64,000 nucleotides of DNA, from the NCBI RefSeq assembly GCF_945859685.1, contig NC_079147.1:179659174-179723173 (forward strand), read 5' to 3'. The DNA is from Eupeodes corollae. Lineage: Eukaryota; Arthropoda; Insecta; Diptera; Syrphidae. The notes beneath the pieces are model-generated. The model saw only the letters and a list, made by a program, of their open reading frames with translations, did not search any database and had not been told where the DNA came from. The translations under genes and the position numbers were made by a program. Numbering within the stretch: the stretch's first letter is position 1; each line of letters starts with the position of its first letter. Below, piece after piece: positions 28,801-43,800 of the stretch.

Positions 28801-31800
28801 CGAAAATGCGTGCTTTGGGTATTGATGAAGCTCTTCTTTGTTGGATTAGAAATTACCTTTTTAACCGTTCAATACAGCCCCAGGGCTCGGTTTTGTCTCC
28901 GACTCTCTTTCTTATATTGTTTCGCTGATGACAGTACCCCCTGCTTTTCATATTCGTTCTTAGGTTCTCATCTTTGTTCTTCGGATGTGGACTACCAACA
29001 GCAGCCTATGATAAGTTTATTAAATTCTAATCTTGACAGTATTGTCCAATGGAGACTCTAACATCGGTTAAAAATAATGCTTTGAAAAGCCAATGCTGCC
29101 TATTGTCGCAAAAGTATAACCCTCCCCTAATGCCAATATCCATGGAATTTATTTGCATCGAGGAGACTGAAAAGCTTTCAGTTCTAGGTATGTGGATCAT
29201 GAACCAATTGTTGTGAATTAATCACATATTTGACATTGCCAAAAATGCTGCTAAGTGTTTAGGTTTTCTCCGACGATGCAAACATTTTTTTTACCCCTTC
29301 TGATGTGGCTTTAATTTACAAAGCTTTTATTTGTCCTAAACTCGAGCACACATAAGTCTCATAATTAGCCCCCAATAAAATTCTTGAGTCTTCTGGATAG
29401 AATTGAAAAATTAACTCTAAAAATGATAGGTGACCATTGCCTAACTGAAACTTTTGCTTCTCTTGAATACCGCCGCTAGGTCTCATGCCTGCCATTATTT
29501 TATAGTTATTTTTATAAACAAAACTCTAGCGAAATAGTCAGTTGCATTCCTCCCCATCAGTTTACCCTTGAGCCCAATTTCGGACAAATTGTTAAGTACA
29601 GAGATTCTTTCTTTAGCCACACTACGCGAATGTGGAATGGTTTACCAGGCTCAATATTTCCCACTCATTACAATGTGCAGACATTCAAAACCAATATGCA
29701 TAGGTTTTTCCTTTCTAATCCTATCCTCCTTACTTAATAATGTTTTATCATTACAAGGGTATTCATAACCTCTTTAGTGCGCGTACAATATATAAAAAAA
29801 AATATTTTTTTTTTATATAGGTATATAATTAGTTGAACTTATGTTTATTATTTGAATTTTAACTTCTTTACATTTAAATTGTGTTTTTGTTATGAAATGT
29901 CCATCAGGCAGACGTCAGAATTGCCATGTCCATATTTTTAAAGAAAAAACTACAGGAAAACTTCCCCAGTTCAACAAGGACCTTTATGCTCATACAACCT
30001 GGTTACAACCTATGTTACAGGCCTTTGAATCTCCTTTCCCATTGCGATGTAAGGTATAAGAAGAAAAAGCAAATTTCGGGATTTAGTTTTCAATTTATTT
30101 GGCAAATCGTTGAAGACCTTCATTATTTGTTTTACTTTATAATTTTATCTTTTAAATCTTTTATTTTGTTAAATTTAATTTTAAAATCCAAATTAATGTT
30201 AAGGCTTCTAAAATGTATGAGACACATGTCGTATTTTGTAAGCGATTTTGAAATAAATAAATAGAAAAACATGTACAACATTTTTCTTCTTTCATTACAA
30301 TTTCTTAAGCCAACCTATGTTTAACCTTGTACCCTACTTAACTCTTTAAGCTTCAGTAATAAAAGAGTACCTTTTGTAATTTTTGCACAGTTTTTTTCAC
30401 TAAAATTTTGTCTTAAACTTTATTTACTCTATCAATTTTTTAACGCCCACTTAACTTAATTATATCCGAAAAAATAATAATTAATTGAGAAAAATTGCGC
30501 AAATTGTTAAAAAACAATAAAAACAACGAACTATATAATTCTAGAAGTAAATTAACCATTAGCGAAAAGTATGAATAACTTCAATTTTAATATTCAATGA
30601 TTGTTCAATGTTCAACTCCCCACAATCGACTTTGGTTTGATTATAATAAATTTCCGATTTGTGTATGAATTTTTAAATTATTAAAATTCTTTTTCTACGC
30701 CATCCCCGCGCCGCTCGTGGCCTATAGGAAGGTGGCTCTACAAAACAACTTTAATTAATTCTTTGGAATTATGTTTCGAAGTAATAAAACACATTAATTT
30801 GTAACAATTTCTTGCAAAAGGTTCTCAATTTATTATAACGTCAATTTTAAAATTCAATAGAAACTAAATTAATATGTTGAAAAAAAAACATCCCCACAAA
30901 GGCCCCGGCGAGATTCGAACTCACGATCTCCTGTTTACTAGACAGGCGCTTTAACCAACTAAGCCACGGCGCCAAGTTGATTTTGGCCGAACAAAAATGA
31001 TTCATGTGTTTGCACAGTTCTCATGATGATTGTGGGTATTTTTATATTTGTTTTGTAATTTTGAAGGAAAAGCATTGAAAACAATATTTTCATTTCTTGC
31101 TGTTTCAAAGGAATTTTTTCAATAACGAAACATACTATGTTTATTTTTAAAAATTCAAATACATTTCATTTCAATTTTTCGTATAGTTACATTGAAAAAA
31201 TCGCTTTTATAAAAAAGAAAAATGGATGTATTCAACTGTTAATATTTATCGTTGTTAATGAATTTAATTTAAATAAAATAAAATAAATGAGAAATGTGAT
31301 TTCTTTCGGACGTGTGTTTTCATTTTGTCGATAATTTTCTTGGATTTAATGTTTTGACAGCTGTCACTTTACTCATCGCATCAATCCAATCAAATTTGTG
31401 TAGGAAACTTTTGGTGAGCGCATTATCACGTGTCGTCGCGTCGTAGGCATTTGAGTTCGCATCGTACAATTTAACGCACCTCGGCTGCTTTTGTGGGCTG
31501 TAGTTTTTTTTTACTTGTACGAAACTTTAAATTGGCAACACTTTATTTACTGGTGGCCATTTTGTCAGCTGTCAATTGGTTTATTTTTAGTTTAATTTGA
31601 CAATTTAACATGAAACAACACTCGTGTTTTGTTGGAAAATCTATCAATAGTATAGTAGGATTTTCACGAATAACAAAAACAATATCCGTAGTATGAATAC
31701 CGTTAAAAGATAAAGTAGAATCTTACTACGGATGGTTTTTTAACATTTAGACGAGTCTTGAATGGATCTTATTTGATTTCGTTCTAAAATGTTGGTACGA

Positions 31801-34800
31801 TTGATATTACATTTGTATCTCAATGGTTGTGTGTTCGTTTGGTAGTTGTGCATTTGAAATCACGTGATTTACATTGGCGAAAAAAATCAAAATCAGTCTG
31901 TTACTGTTGATATTATTTAGTTTTTTGTAATGAAAATGGACTAACTGGGATTATTTTGAAAGACAAAACAATAGAAAAAATAATTAAGTTTTGGTTTTTC
32001 TTCGCAAATTTTGACTCGACTTCAATCCCCGACCGGAATCGAGTCGAATCAAGCTCATTTCAACTAGAGTCAGGTATATAAAGAATTGAGGCGAGCTTCA
32101 TGTTAATGTAGTACTCTACGAACAAACCCCCTTTTTGAAGTTTTTATTTAATGTCAAGTTGTTTGGTTAAAATTTTGTTTATACAATCTCGATTTTCAGA
32201 TGTTTTCTTAACATTTCTTCATGAAAATTGTGCATTTTATTAGTTTTTTTTTGCTGAAGTTAATTTCAACTTTTTTATTTTCACAAAACTTTCTTCTATT
32301 TGTGTGTTTTTGTTTTTATTAGTATTCTGACAGATCTTCTTTCAGTTGTACCAATTCTTAAATACAAAAATCTGGCTACTAACGATGCGTTTTCTTTTGA
32401 ATTTAATACTATACTATTTATAGAATGCCAAAAAAACACGGGTAACGATTTCAAATTAGGTATGCAAATTTGTTTTTTGAAAATCATGGTTGTGTTCGAA
32501 ATTTAATGAATTACGCTTACTTTTAACAAAATTGTGGTATTCGAAGTTATGATAAGTCAATTCACGACAACGTATTATCAACAAAAACCTACTGTTTGGT
32601 GTGCTTTTTGCATCTTTTTATCAAAACTCTGCAGGCCAGAACGTTTCAGTTAATGGTGTATAGCCATGTTTACTAACAACCATAATATGTTCAAAATTTG
32701 TGGTTTCATCAAGAAATTCGTAGGGCAATCTAAAACACAGCTCGTCTTACAATTGATTTATTGTAGGAAACATTTGCTAACCGTATATTTTTACGTTACG
32801 AACCTGTAAATTGCCACCAAGATAGTACATTTATTGCCCAGCCGTGCTTAACTATTTTCTTTGGAGATATGTGTCAAAGTAAAACAAATATCAACCCTTC
32901 ATCGCATCGGCCTGAACTGCTCAACATTTCACGCAGTAGTCAAAATGAGGCTTATACAAGTTTCAATTGACTAAGAAATTGAAGACGCAAAACCATCCGT
33001 TTCCTTTGTTTCGGTAAGGGCCTGAGGACATCTTGAATTGGACAATGATTTTCAGACAAAGCGATTACTTTAACATACAAAATTGTAGCAGTTGGGGCTC
33101 GTTATTGTTAAGAATATGAATTGTCAATTCGTCCATAGATAGTCACTGTTTGATGTAAATAATGGAGTGGTGGCATCATGCCAGACTGACGTAGTAATTA
33201 ATCTACCATAAACCACGGTCTAGGTCTTGAAAAATCGTCAGTCGATGTAGCAACTTGAAGGAGTGATGTTATTAGGAATATTTGGTCTTACTAATAACGT
33301 CATTTAATGTTGTAAAAGGTGGTTTTTAAGTATTATCTTTTTGGCAACACTTGGTTTGATTAGCTGACGCACGTTTCGTGTTTTGTCTTACTGTCAAACA
33401 TCTCCAGTTTGGTCTAGCGCGTTCATCGCGCGCTTCTTCCATTTTATTGTGTTCAGCCATAAAGCTAATTTTTGGCTCAATGGATACGTAAATAAGCATA
33501 ATCATCGATTTGGGAGTGAATATCAGCCAGAAAGATTGCAAGAGCTACTAATGCATCCAGAAAAACTCACAGTTTGGTGCGGTTTATGACCTGGTGGCAT
33601 GCAAATCGTAACGTATCTGTGCATGAAGCGCTAGCGTGAGATGATATCCAACTTTTTTTTTGCCCAAAATGCAGGAGCTTGACTTGCATGACATGTGGTT
33701 TTAACAAGACGGTGCCACAATGGACAAGGCAAGTTCGGTAAACATTTTATTTCACTTTCGGGACCGATCAATTGACCGCCTGGATCGTGTGATTTAACGC
33801 CTTTAGACTATTTTTTGTGGGGCTGTGTTAAAGCTCATGTCTATACAGACAAGCCCGTTTCAATTAACGCATTGGAAGACAAAATTTAAGCATTTATTCG
33901 TGAGATACCGGCCGAAATGTTGGAAGAAAGAGTATGCCAAAATTAGAGTAAGCGCGTGGACCATTTCCTTTAAACTTTCTTATAGCTTTGAAAAAACTAA
34001 CCTGCTTTGATGACACACTTTTTTTTAATCTAGAATCAAAATTAAGAATCAAAGAATAAATGTGCTTTCTTGGCAAAAATCGATAAACTTGTAAAATGTT
34101 TGTTCCTAAAAACATACATTATTTAAACCAGAAATTCTCAGTAAGTCAGTTTTACTTGCAATGGTCAACGTGAACCTCAAAGCCTTGATTCTTATCAGGA
34201 AATCCTTGATACCAATCAGGAAATTTCGGTCCAATGACAGAAATTTTCAATGAAAACTTGAACCAAAATTCCAAATGAATAAAGAAAAAAAACACCTATA
34301 ATGATGTTTTCTAAAACACTATTTATCAAATTTTAAAACGATGATTATATTAAGGACTTCATTTAATTATCAAAAGAAAGAGAAAAAAAACTCACGCCAT
34401 AGTTTTCCTCAAAGCAATACATTTCATCAGGAAAAAGAACAATTTTGCACTAAAGCCTCTTCTTTTTTTGTTTCACTTAAGAATTAATTAATATACTTGT
34501 AATTCATAATGTTTCATATATTTTTAAATATCTTCATTTTTGTTTATTTTAACTTTGATTTGTATTAAAAAAAAAATACACCACTTTTCACGAAAAGCAC
34601 CAAATTAAACAAATTTCTCATTTTCCTATCCACTTTTCTAAAGGAAATAGTGTCAACAAGTGAAAATATAAGACAAATTATTTTTGTTGACAAAATCCTT
34701 CCGACATTTTCAGAGAGAGAAGGCTTAAGATAAAGTGTAAGGACGAAAGCTAATATAATATCAAATAAAAAAGGATTGAAGACAAACTGACAGTGTGGTT

Positions 34801-37800
34801 GGTGTACAGTGGGTAATTAAAACTTCCATACACTAAATTCATAGAATATAACCAATCTATCTCAATTTCCTTGTAAATTGATTGCAAAAGGAAGGAAACA
34901 AAGGCAAGAGAAACTGTGTAATATATTTTGGAGGTGACCATATATATTTTTTCGAAGAAAATAATTTTATAGATAAATATATATAAGTTCAGGAAAGGTT
35001 CATAGCCTTATCGAAGTGGCTTGAAAAAACCCAGGATCTGTCAAGGTTAGAGAAGATCTCATCGCTACTTTTGATTTCAAAAAAGTATTTAGACAAGGCA
35101 AACACTGTCTTGCAACATCTACAACATCCTTCTGGAAATAAGTGTGCAAAACTAAATCATCAACACGAGAGGCACAATCTTCCAAAGGTCTGTCCAATTA
35201 TTTGGATCAGACGATTATGTTGACATACTTAAAGGATCAAGGCTCGTTTTCGAGTGCATATTGAGGGCAAGGCCAAGTATAGGTTGTTATCAAAAAAGGA
35301 CATTGAACTACGACGTCTTAAACACGGTTAAAATCATACAGAAAATGCAAATTGCTGCTTCTTTGGGCTTAGTAGGCAAATGAAAGTCCTCTTTCGAGCG
35401 AGGTATATTAGACATTCATCATCCCGGTATTCATTTATGGCACTGAGGCTTAGACTTGGTCAAGGCAAGATGAGACCGTCTTAGGATGTTTCGAGCAAAA
35501 AATTTCTTGGGAGATTTTTGGTCCCGCATCCGCCTGGATGGAGAGTGCGGGAGAAGTTGCGACGACGAACTAAATGGTCTGTAGGTACAGTTTACAGCGA
35601 CAGTGATCTATATCTATATAAAAGAATAAAAGTCTAACGACTTAGATGGCTGCGTTATGTAGAGCGATTTAACATCGAGGCCTACGAATTCAGTCCCTAG
35701 GACCTCAACTAACATGACATGCGAAACTGGAAATAGCTATCTAAGGACCCAAGGTAGTAAGTAGGTATTAAATCTAGTAGGTTACTTTTAAGAAATTTAA
35801 CTAAAATATAGCTCGTTTTATTGAATCATGTTTTGTTTTGAATTAAACAATAAAAATGAGATTTAGGATGGTCACCATGAATTGCTTCTTATATCCCAAC
35901 CATATTTATCTTGTCGTAATTAATTTACGACAAAGTATAAATAACAAGATTCCTACTTTGCGAGGATACTAAAATATCTTATTGAAACCGTATGAAGGGT
36001 AAAACATAGTTACGTGTAGCATTTCATATTCCTTCTTATACAACAAAGTCCAAGCTAACTCAAGGAATCGCGTTTTATTCAAGACCAAGATCGCATAAAT
36101 TATACAAAAAGTCTCCAGAGCTCCTTTATAACAAAAGAAAATATGAGTTTTGTCGTGGGTGTCAGAAATACGAACATCCTGAGATTCTCGCCCTTCTTCT
36201 AATTTCCAATCCAACAACATGCTGCAGCAGTGCAGTGGGTCAGTCGATTCGATAGAGTAAATTGAGTCAAGTAAATTGAATGAATTGTGGAACGAATTTC
36301 CCAAGGGAACAATCCAGAAAAAAAAGATGAATAAAGTAAAAATGTAAAGAACAGGACGTAGGGAGGTCTGAGGAAGGGTGTTTCGAATGGTAGTTGTCTA
36401 GGATGAGACAAATTGACCATGGTCGTCGTGCGGCGCGGCGCGGGGCGGTTCGGCGCGGAATGGCGGTCAGTCGAAGAGAAGCAAATTTAATCCGATAATT
36501 AAATTTGCTGATCACATTACTATATACCACTACTAACCCCCTTCAGCTATTGAAATTGATACAAAATACACAAAAGAGTATTACAAGGGATTATTCGATG
36601 TGTAAATATGTACCTAGGTCTCTACATATCTCTCTATCACACTACACAAACATGACACACAGAGGGTATAAAAATAAAAAAAGACAAAAAGTTCTATCGA
36701 CACATTTTGGTCTTCGTTCACGTCAGAGTCATCCTTCCATCCATAACACAAACATTGGTTTGGTGACATATTTAACTCCTCCCTCCCACTAAACCGTCAG
36801 CCCCCTTTCCGCAACCCACCAACTTTATCCTTTCTGAAGTGTGTCCTCCTATGATGTCCTTTATTTTATGTCCAGCCCATCAATGTGTCCACTCCACACA
36901 TATTTCCATCGCTTTATATGGTTAAAATTCAATTTCAATTAATTTCTCTTCATTAAACAAACCTTGTGTGATGTGCCAACAATAAATGAAGACAAATAGA
37001 GGATATTGATATAGTTAGGTTTATCTATTCCACTTTATTTGATTTGTTGAAAAATCTGGATTAAAATGTGTTTACAAGGGGAAAAAAAAGAGAAAAAAAG
37101 GGAAGGACGGGCATTTTTTATAAATATTTTTAAAACTTACCGTTTTAACAACTTGATTTAAAATTGCTGCCTTATCGGGTTTTGTTGAGGTCATGTCACT
37201 ACGTTTATTAAGCTGTAAGAACTCCCCCAATTGTTCAATGTAATTATTTTCCATTTCCCGTCGGCGTTTTTCATTGTTGCATTTGTTTATTTGCGATTGG
37301 GGCTGAAATTAATAAAAATAAAACAAATATTAAAATTAAAAACTTTTAGTTTAAAAAAGAATTCAATAAAAAAAACGGGCAAGTAAATATGTGTAAACAA
37401 ATTCAGAATATTTTGAAGGTATATTCTAAATTATCGAAAAGTATTTTTTTTAAATTTGTATTTAAAACTTTTTGCAATTTAAAAGTTTAAGGAACTGACA
37501 TCTAAGTTAAAAGTCAAAATTTGAGTTCGATTTATGGAAGCAGATTTTTGAGTGGCTGTTTTTTTTTTTTAGTTTAAAATAATTATCAAATTTTGACTAC
37601 GCTAGGTAATATTTTAAACAAAATGTCAAGTTTTAGGATCGTACAAAAAATTTTCACACAGTGATTTTTTTAGTGTTATTATTTAAAAAAAATATGGCAG
37701 ATAAGAAAAGCTTTTTAAATTATTTTTAAAAGAAAAATAATTGCGGCGAAACCCTGCATTTAATAACATCTGTATATTTTGAAAGTATATTTCAAGTCTT

Positions 37801-40800
37801 TAATATTTTAGCAATAACAAAATTGGTAAAAATTATTAATGAAATAATTTGTTTGGTAATGAACAGTATTTTGTTTTTCAAAGTTGTGTCGGTTTCCGAA
37901 TGAAAAAATCTGAATACAAAGATGGCGATGGTTGTTCTGGCAAAGATTTGAACATTTTGTAATACAAAATTCTGTAAATTAGTTATTTATTTATTAAAAA
38001 TTAACTTATTTCAATATGCAAATGGACACAATTTTTGACCAAATTGTTGATCTCCAAAGATATACATTTTTTTTGTAAGAAACTACAGATATGATCTAAG
38101 TGCTTAAATTAATTTAAAAAAAGTAAACTATTTGGACAACGTTATACCTGATCGGAAGACACAGAGTTCAGATCTCTGAATGGAAATAGTCCAGTCAAAA
38201 TTGTTACAGGCACTGAGAAAATCGCTATTTACAAGTAACGAAAAGACCCCAAAAATTTAAATTTCGAATAAAAAGTGTTAAGGTTTTTCGTCAAAATGAT
38301 TGGGTTTTTAAGTTTTTTTCTTTTAAAAGGTAAATACTAAGAAAAAGTTTTTGAGTTAGAAATTTTAGATCATAAAATGTACTACGAAATAATTTAAGTT
38401 ACTTTTCTTTTTACGAGAAAGCATTTAGAAGTTACAGCGGTTTTAAAAAAAATGTCAAATGTCGAAAATATCGATTTTTGCACATACTGTGCATAAATGG
38501 TACTTTTATTTAAAAAAAATTCAGGTAAAAAATGTGGTTTCTCTAACAGAACACATACATTTTTTGTTTTTGGATTATTTTTTTATTTTGAAGTTTTATG
38601 TTTTCTTCAGAAAATGGGAAAAGTTGAAAAGTCCATGTTTTTCATCTAAACTCTTAAATGAAAATATTGTTGACAAATATTTTAGAGATTTTTTGTTAAC
38701 TATGTAAGTGGGTAACTTTTTCCCAAACGAGTAACACATTTCAAAATAATGTGATACAAAATTGTCATAATTTCGAAAACTGTTTTTTTTTTCACATAAA
38801 ACTTCAAAATTGTTTTCTTTATTGAAATTTTGCCTGAGTGGTTGTTTTAGATCACATTTATTTCTACAAATCTATATTCTTTGTTTTTATAAGGATTCAA
38901 TATTGAAAATTTTCCTGAACAAAATTTATACTTTAATTGGCTTCTTGGCAAGATTGTGTTGTTTCGCAATACAAAAACGTAATTTGTACTAAAATCAATT
39001 CTAAGTAAAAATAAAAAAGTACGTATACGCCATTGTATACCATATTTGCTATATTGTGAAGCACAGCCACAGCAACAACAACAATTTTTGCCGTTTCCAG
39101 ATCCACTCGTAGCCGATCTAGCAAAGTCCTGAATTTGGACTTAAGCTGCCCATTTAGGCATTCTATACGGCTTCTTATTCTATGAGAATTGTTATATTTT
39201 TCTTCTTTTCTGGAGCTCGGGTTTCTTAAAGGGGTTAGCAAAATGTTGGAACATGGATATCCAGCATCGCCTAACAAGATACCCTGATGGATGCTAATAC
39301 TTTCTTCAAGCTTACTTTTAAGGCGACAATTGTTTCAAATGTTGGAGTCATGAAGAGACCCACGAGATCTTGCAACGATATCTATAATTCTGCATTTATG
39401 ATCCGTTACAATTTGGACATTTAATGAATAATAACCTTTAAGAAATTAATAGTGTTTTGTACATGGACCAAATGATTGTTTGACTATCGATTTTTTTTAG
39501 TTAGGAATGTAATATCTACCTTTTCTATTTATGTAGTGGCCAGCCATAATAGGTCCCACAATCCTAGCTGGTCGCTTGATTTGCACATGAGTGCAATCGA
39601 TTGCACCTATGACTTTTGGGAACCTGGCGATATTGTAAAATCCGGATTTCATGTCATTCAACTCCGCAGGGGAAGATGGGAACTGTATAAAGTGTGGAAG
39701 TAGTGAAGCAATTCTTTTTGCGATGTTTTTAATTATTTTTCCCACTGTGGACTGCACCATTCCATGTAATGCTCCTAAAGTATTCGAAAAGTTGTGCATG
39801 TTTACACGTTTGTTGACTAGTAATAGAAAAGTTTATTTACCAACATCAGATTGATGGACATTTCTTCCAAAAAAGTGTAACGTAACTAGAACTTGCAAAT
39901 CTGGAGAAATAGGTAGCCCACGGTTTGTAATAGGGTCTTGGATGTCAAGATTTTCAACCAAGAACCGAACAGTTGTTTTATCAAATCTATACCTGGAGTA
40001 AAATTCACCATCGTCCAGCTCTTCAAGAGGATTTGCTCGAGTTTTAAAACTTTTAACTTTCCTACACAACACTGAATCCTTAAACATTTCAAAATCTTCT
40101 TCTTCCGAAAACATTTTAAATTAATTTACTTTTTATGATATGTATAAATAAATTTTATTTCACAATTTATCAATTTTAAAACACTGTCACATTTGAGAAA
40201 AATGACAAGAAAAATCTGTATGACATAGATTTAATACGATACTAAAAAGATAAAGTAGCCATTTGGTGATTTTAACTTTAGTAAAATGTTAAGAAGATAG
40301 TACGATACTAAACTCGTTTAAAATTATCAAAATCCTTTTTTTAAACTAGTATCATACTAAAAATGATTTAACATCGTACTAAATCATCTAAAATTTTGCG
40401 CCAATATCTTCAAGGAAAAAGCTGAAGCATTTAGACCGTCAAAAGTAACAACCTAACAACGGACATTTTTGACAAAAAACCTTGAATACTTTTTATGCTC
40501 ACGAGATTTTTTTTAAATTTTTCGTCACTTTTAACTTTAGATGCCTTCAGCTTCTAAACAAATTTGTATCCATACACGAAATATTCCTAGCTTTAGTGAA
40601 TTGTATGCCTATTTTGAACAATTTATGTAACAATTTTATGAACAGAAAATCTATCCGACAAGTTTGTATCTTTATAAATTGAAGAGCTATTACTTTAATC
40701 CATTTTGTAAGCAAAAAAGGTACACTTAATTAACTCAGCCTTTGTAAAGTAAATACTCTAAATAAAAATGGAATCCTTAATTTCTGTTCCATACGAGGTG

Positions 40801-43800
40801 TGATCAGAAAGTAAGGTGACTTTTTGAATTTCGCGCACTTTGTATCTTGTTTTTATGTAAGAGGCATAAAGGTTAGACTTGTGTTTGTATTAATTTTTGT
40901 GTAAAAAACGGTATTAAGTGCTCAAAAACTATTGAAATGTTGGAAGTGGCGTACGGCGAGTCAACTCTGATCAAAGAAAAATGTTTATAGGTGGTATTAG
41001 TTATTCCAAGAGGGTGGAGAAAATGATAACGATGAACCTCGCTCCAGACGTCTCAGTGAAAAGTGAAAGAAATTGTATTACAAGATCGTCGAATCACGAT
41101 TAGAGAAATAGCAGATGATCTGAACATATTGTTTGGCTCATTCCAATACATTTTTTTTGGTATGATAAATGTCTCAGCGAATTGGCCAAATCATGTTGAA
41201 CGACGTCAATGATGGTCTTGATTTGCTTAAAAGGGTTATAACTGGTGACGAATCATGGGTATATGGTTTTCACGTCGAAACCAAAGCATAATCATCACAA
41301 TGGAAGAGTCCAGGAGAGCCAAGACCGAAAAAGGCACATCAAGCCAAGTTCGTTCAAATGTAAAGGTTTTGCCCACAGTTTTCTTTGATTATCATGGCGT
41401 TGTGCATTTAGAATTCCTACCACAAGGGCGTAGATATAGTAAACAAGGAGTATTACATTGAAGTTATGTAGCGTTTGCGTAAATCAATAAGAAAAAACGG
41501 CAGGAAATGTGTAAATAAGCGCACAAGTCGTTATTAGTGATTAGTTTTTTGGCCAAAAACAGTAATTCCGTCATGTCTCAGCCTTTATGCCTTATTTTGT
41601 GAATACACTCAAAGTTTGCATAAAATTAAGAAGTTTTAAAATTTTTGTTTTGCCTTTTTTTGCACATCTCTCAATGTATAAAATATGTTAGTATATTTTA
41701 TGTTAAAGACTTGAATATTTTATCTTTATAGCCTTTAAAAATTATGTTGCAACAAATAAGGCTAAATATATTTTCGACCACCCACTTATATTTAAACTCT
41801 TCCTTGTCAGCTTGGCACACGAAGCTAGTGACGGCGTAGTGGTGGCCGTTGATGACACGGACGGTTATAAATAAATAAAATATTTTATGTTGTGCATTTA
41901 ATTTTACTGACTTAATGTTTTGTTTGCATTAACTTCTACATTCAAAAGAGAAACAATCAACGAAAAAAGTTTCAACACTCTGCGTCATGTGATTGAAGTT
42001 AGTTGGGATTTTGTATCATGCAAATAGACGGAACAATGTTTAATGACAAAAATATTTGTTGACTTAATAAGTATTTTAAAATCTGGTTTTATTTTGTTCA
42101 TAGTTATCTATAAAAAATAAAATATGTAAAGATCGGCAGTAAAATAATCATTTAGACTAACAAATCATCATAAATGAAATTCTCATCTAAAAACTTCACT
42201 TCACTTAATTCACTTCATTTCATTCCTTTTAATTTCATGCGAAATTGCATCTAAAAACTTTACTTTATTTCATTCCTTCTTATTTCACACAAGCTTAAGA
42301 TTTACAATGACAACTCCAGTGAAAAAATGTTTTTTACTTTTCACGAAATAAGTAAAAGTTTAAAATAAATTGTATCACTTTTACTTATTTTTTAAAGCTT
42401 TGTGTTAAAATATGTCCTTAAGTAAAATACTTCATTTAAATTTACTTTAAAAATAGTAAATAATCATCAAATCACAAATAAGAGAGTACTTTTAAGTTGC
42501 CGTGGGTAGATTTTGGCGTTCCGTGGCGGCCATTTTATTTTGGTGGCATCTGTCAAATCTTTGTTTATTATTAGTTGTTTAAGCCAAATCATCATGGCAA
42601 GTTACACGATTGAACAGCACTTTCAAATGATAAAGCTTTATTATCAAAATTAGTGTTTCTTCACAGTCGACTCTTGAAGGTTTGGTGGTCAAATTTGAGA
42701 CGACGGGTTCCGTAAAAAATCAGAGTTTGTTCAAAGAACGCGAGATCATCCGAGAAAATCTACCCGCAGTCCATGAAAGTGTACAGCAAAACCAAGGATA
42801 GTCTATTCCTAGCAGTGCACTAGAACACCGCCTTTCACAGACTTCAACTTGTCGAATTTTGCTTCGGGACTTGGGCCTGCACCCATACAAGTTCATGACC
42901 ATAGACAACGCCATTTGTTCGCTGACAGGGTTTCCAATCGTTTGGAAGAGGATCCCAATTTTAGCTGAAAAAACATTTTTAGAGACGAGGCGCATTTTTG
43001 AATAAATGGCTGTGTTAACAAGCAAAATTGTTGTATATGAGACGGCACCAACCAACCCAACAAAAAGCTTCCGTTTGGTTTGGATTTTGGGCCAGCGGCG
43101 TATTTAGTACGTACTATTTTGAAAACGGCGTTAGTGAGATGGTTACCGTCAACAGCGAGCGCTACATAACGACGATAACTAATTTCTTATGGCCCAAAAT
43201 TAACCATATGGACCTAGACGACATATAGTTCCAGCAGGTGCTACGTGCTATACAGCAAACGAGACTACATCTACTCACAACATCTACTCGCCCATACTAT
43301 AGTTTCACACAAGTTTTTTGTTCTAAAAATTGGATTCGAAATTTCACTTGTATTTTTCATTTTTCGGATTATTGTGTATTTTCTTTAACTCAGAAGGAAA
43401 AATAAATATTTTCAAGAAGAAAACAGAACTTTCCTTACAGACTTGGCGTAAAAAATGTAAGGATTTCATTTAACAGATTTAATATTTTTTAAATCCCAAG
43501 TGTAACGAATTCAGAAGAAATTTGCATGGAATTTGTACAGAAACGATAAAAAACTTCTATCCTTAAATATCTCTTATTTAGCGTATAAAATTTCCTGGAA
43601 AATATTGGTCCTTATTTCGAGAAGCGAATCGAACGTTCGACTTAAAACGAACGTTGAAAAATCCAATATATAGCAAAATTAAGATGGGTGAATCTCGACG
43701 TTCAAATGGGTTAACATCTCTATTTTTAAACAAGTTGACTTTTGAAGTGAATATTGAAATGGTATTCACGAAGTGAGTGATTTCAAAACGTTCGCTTTCA

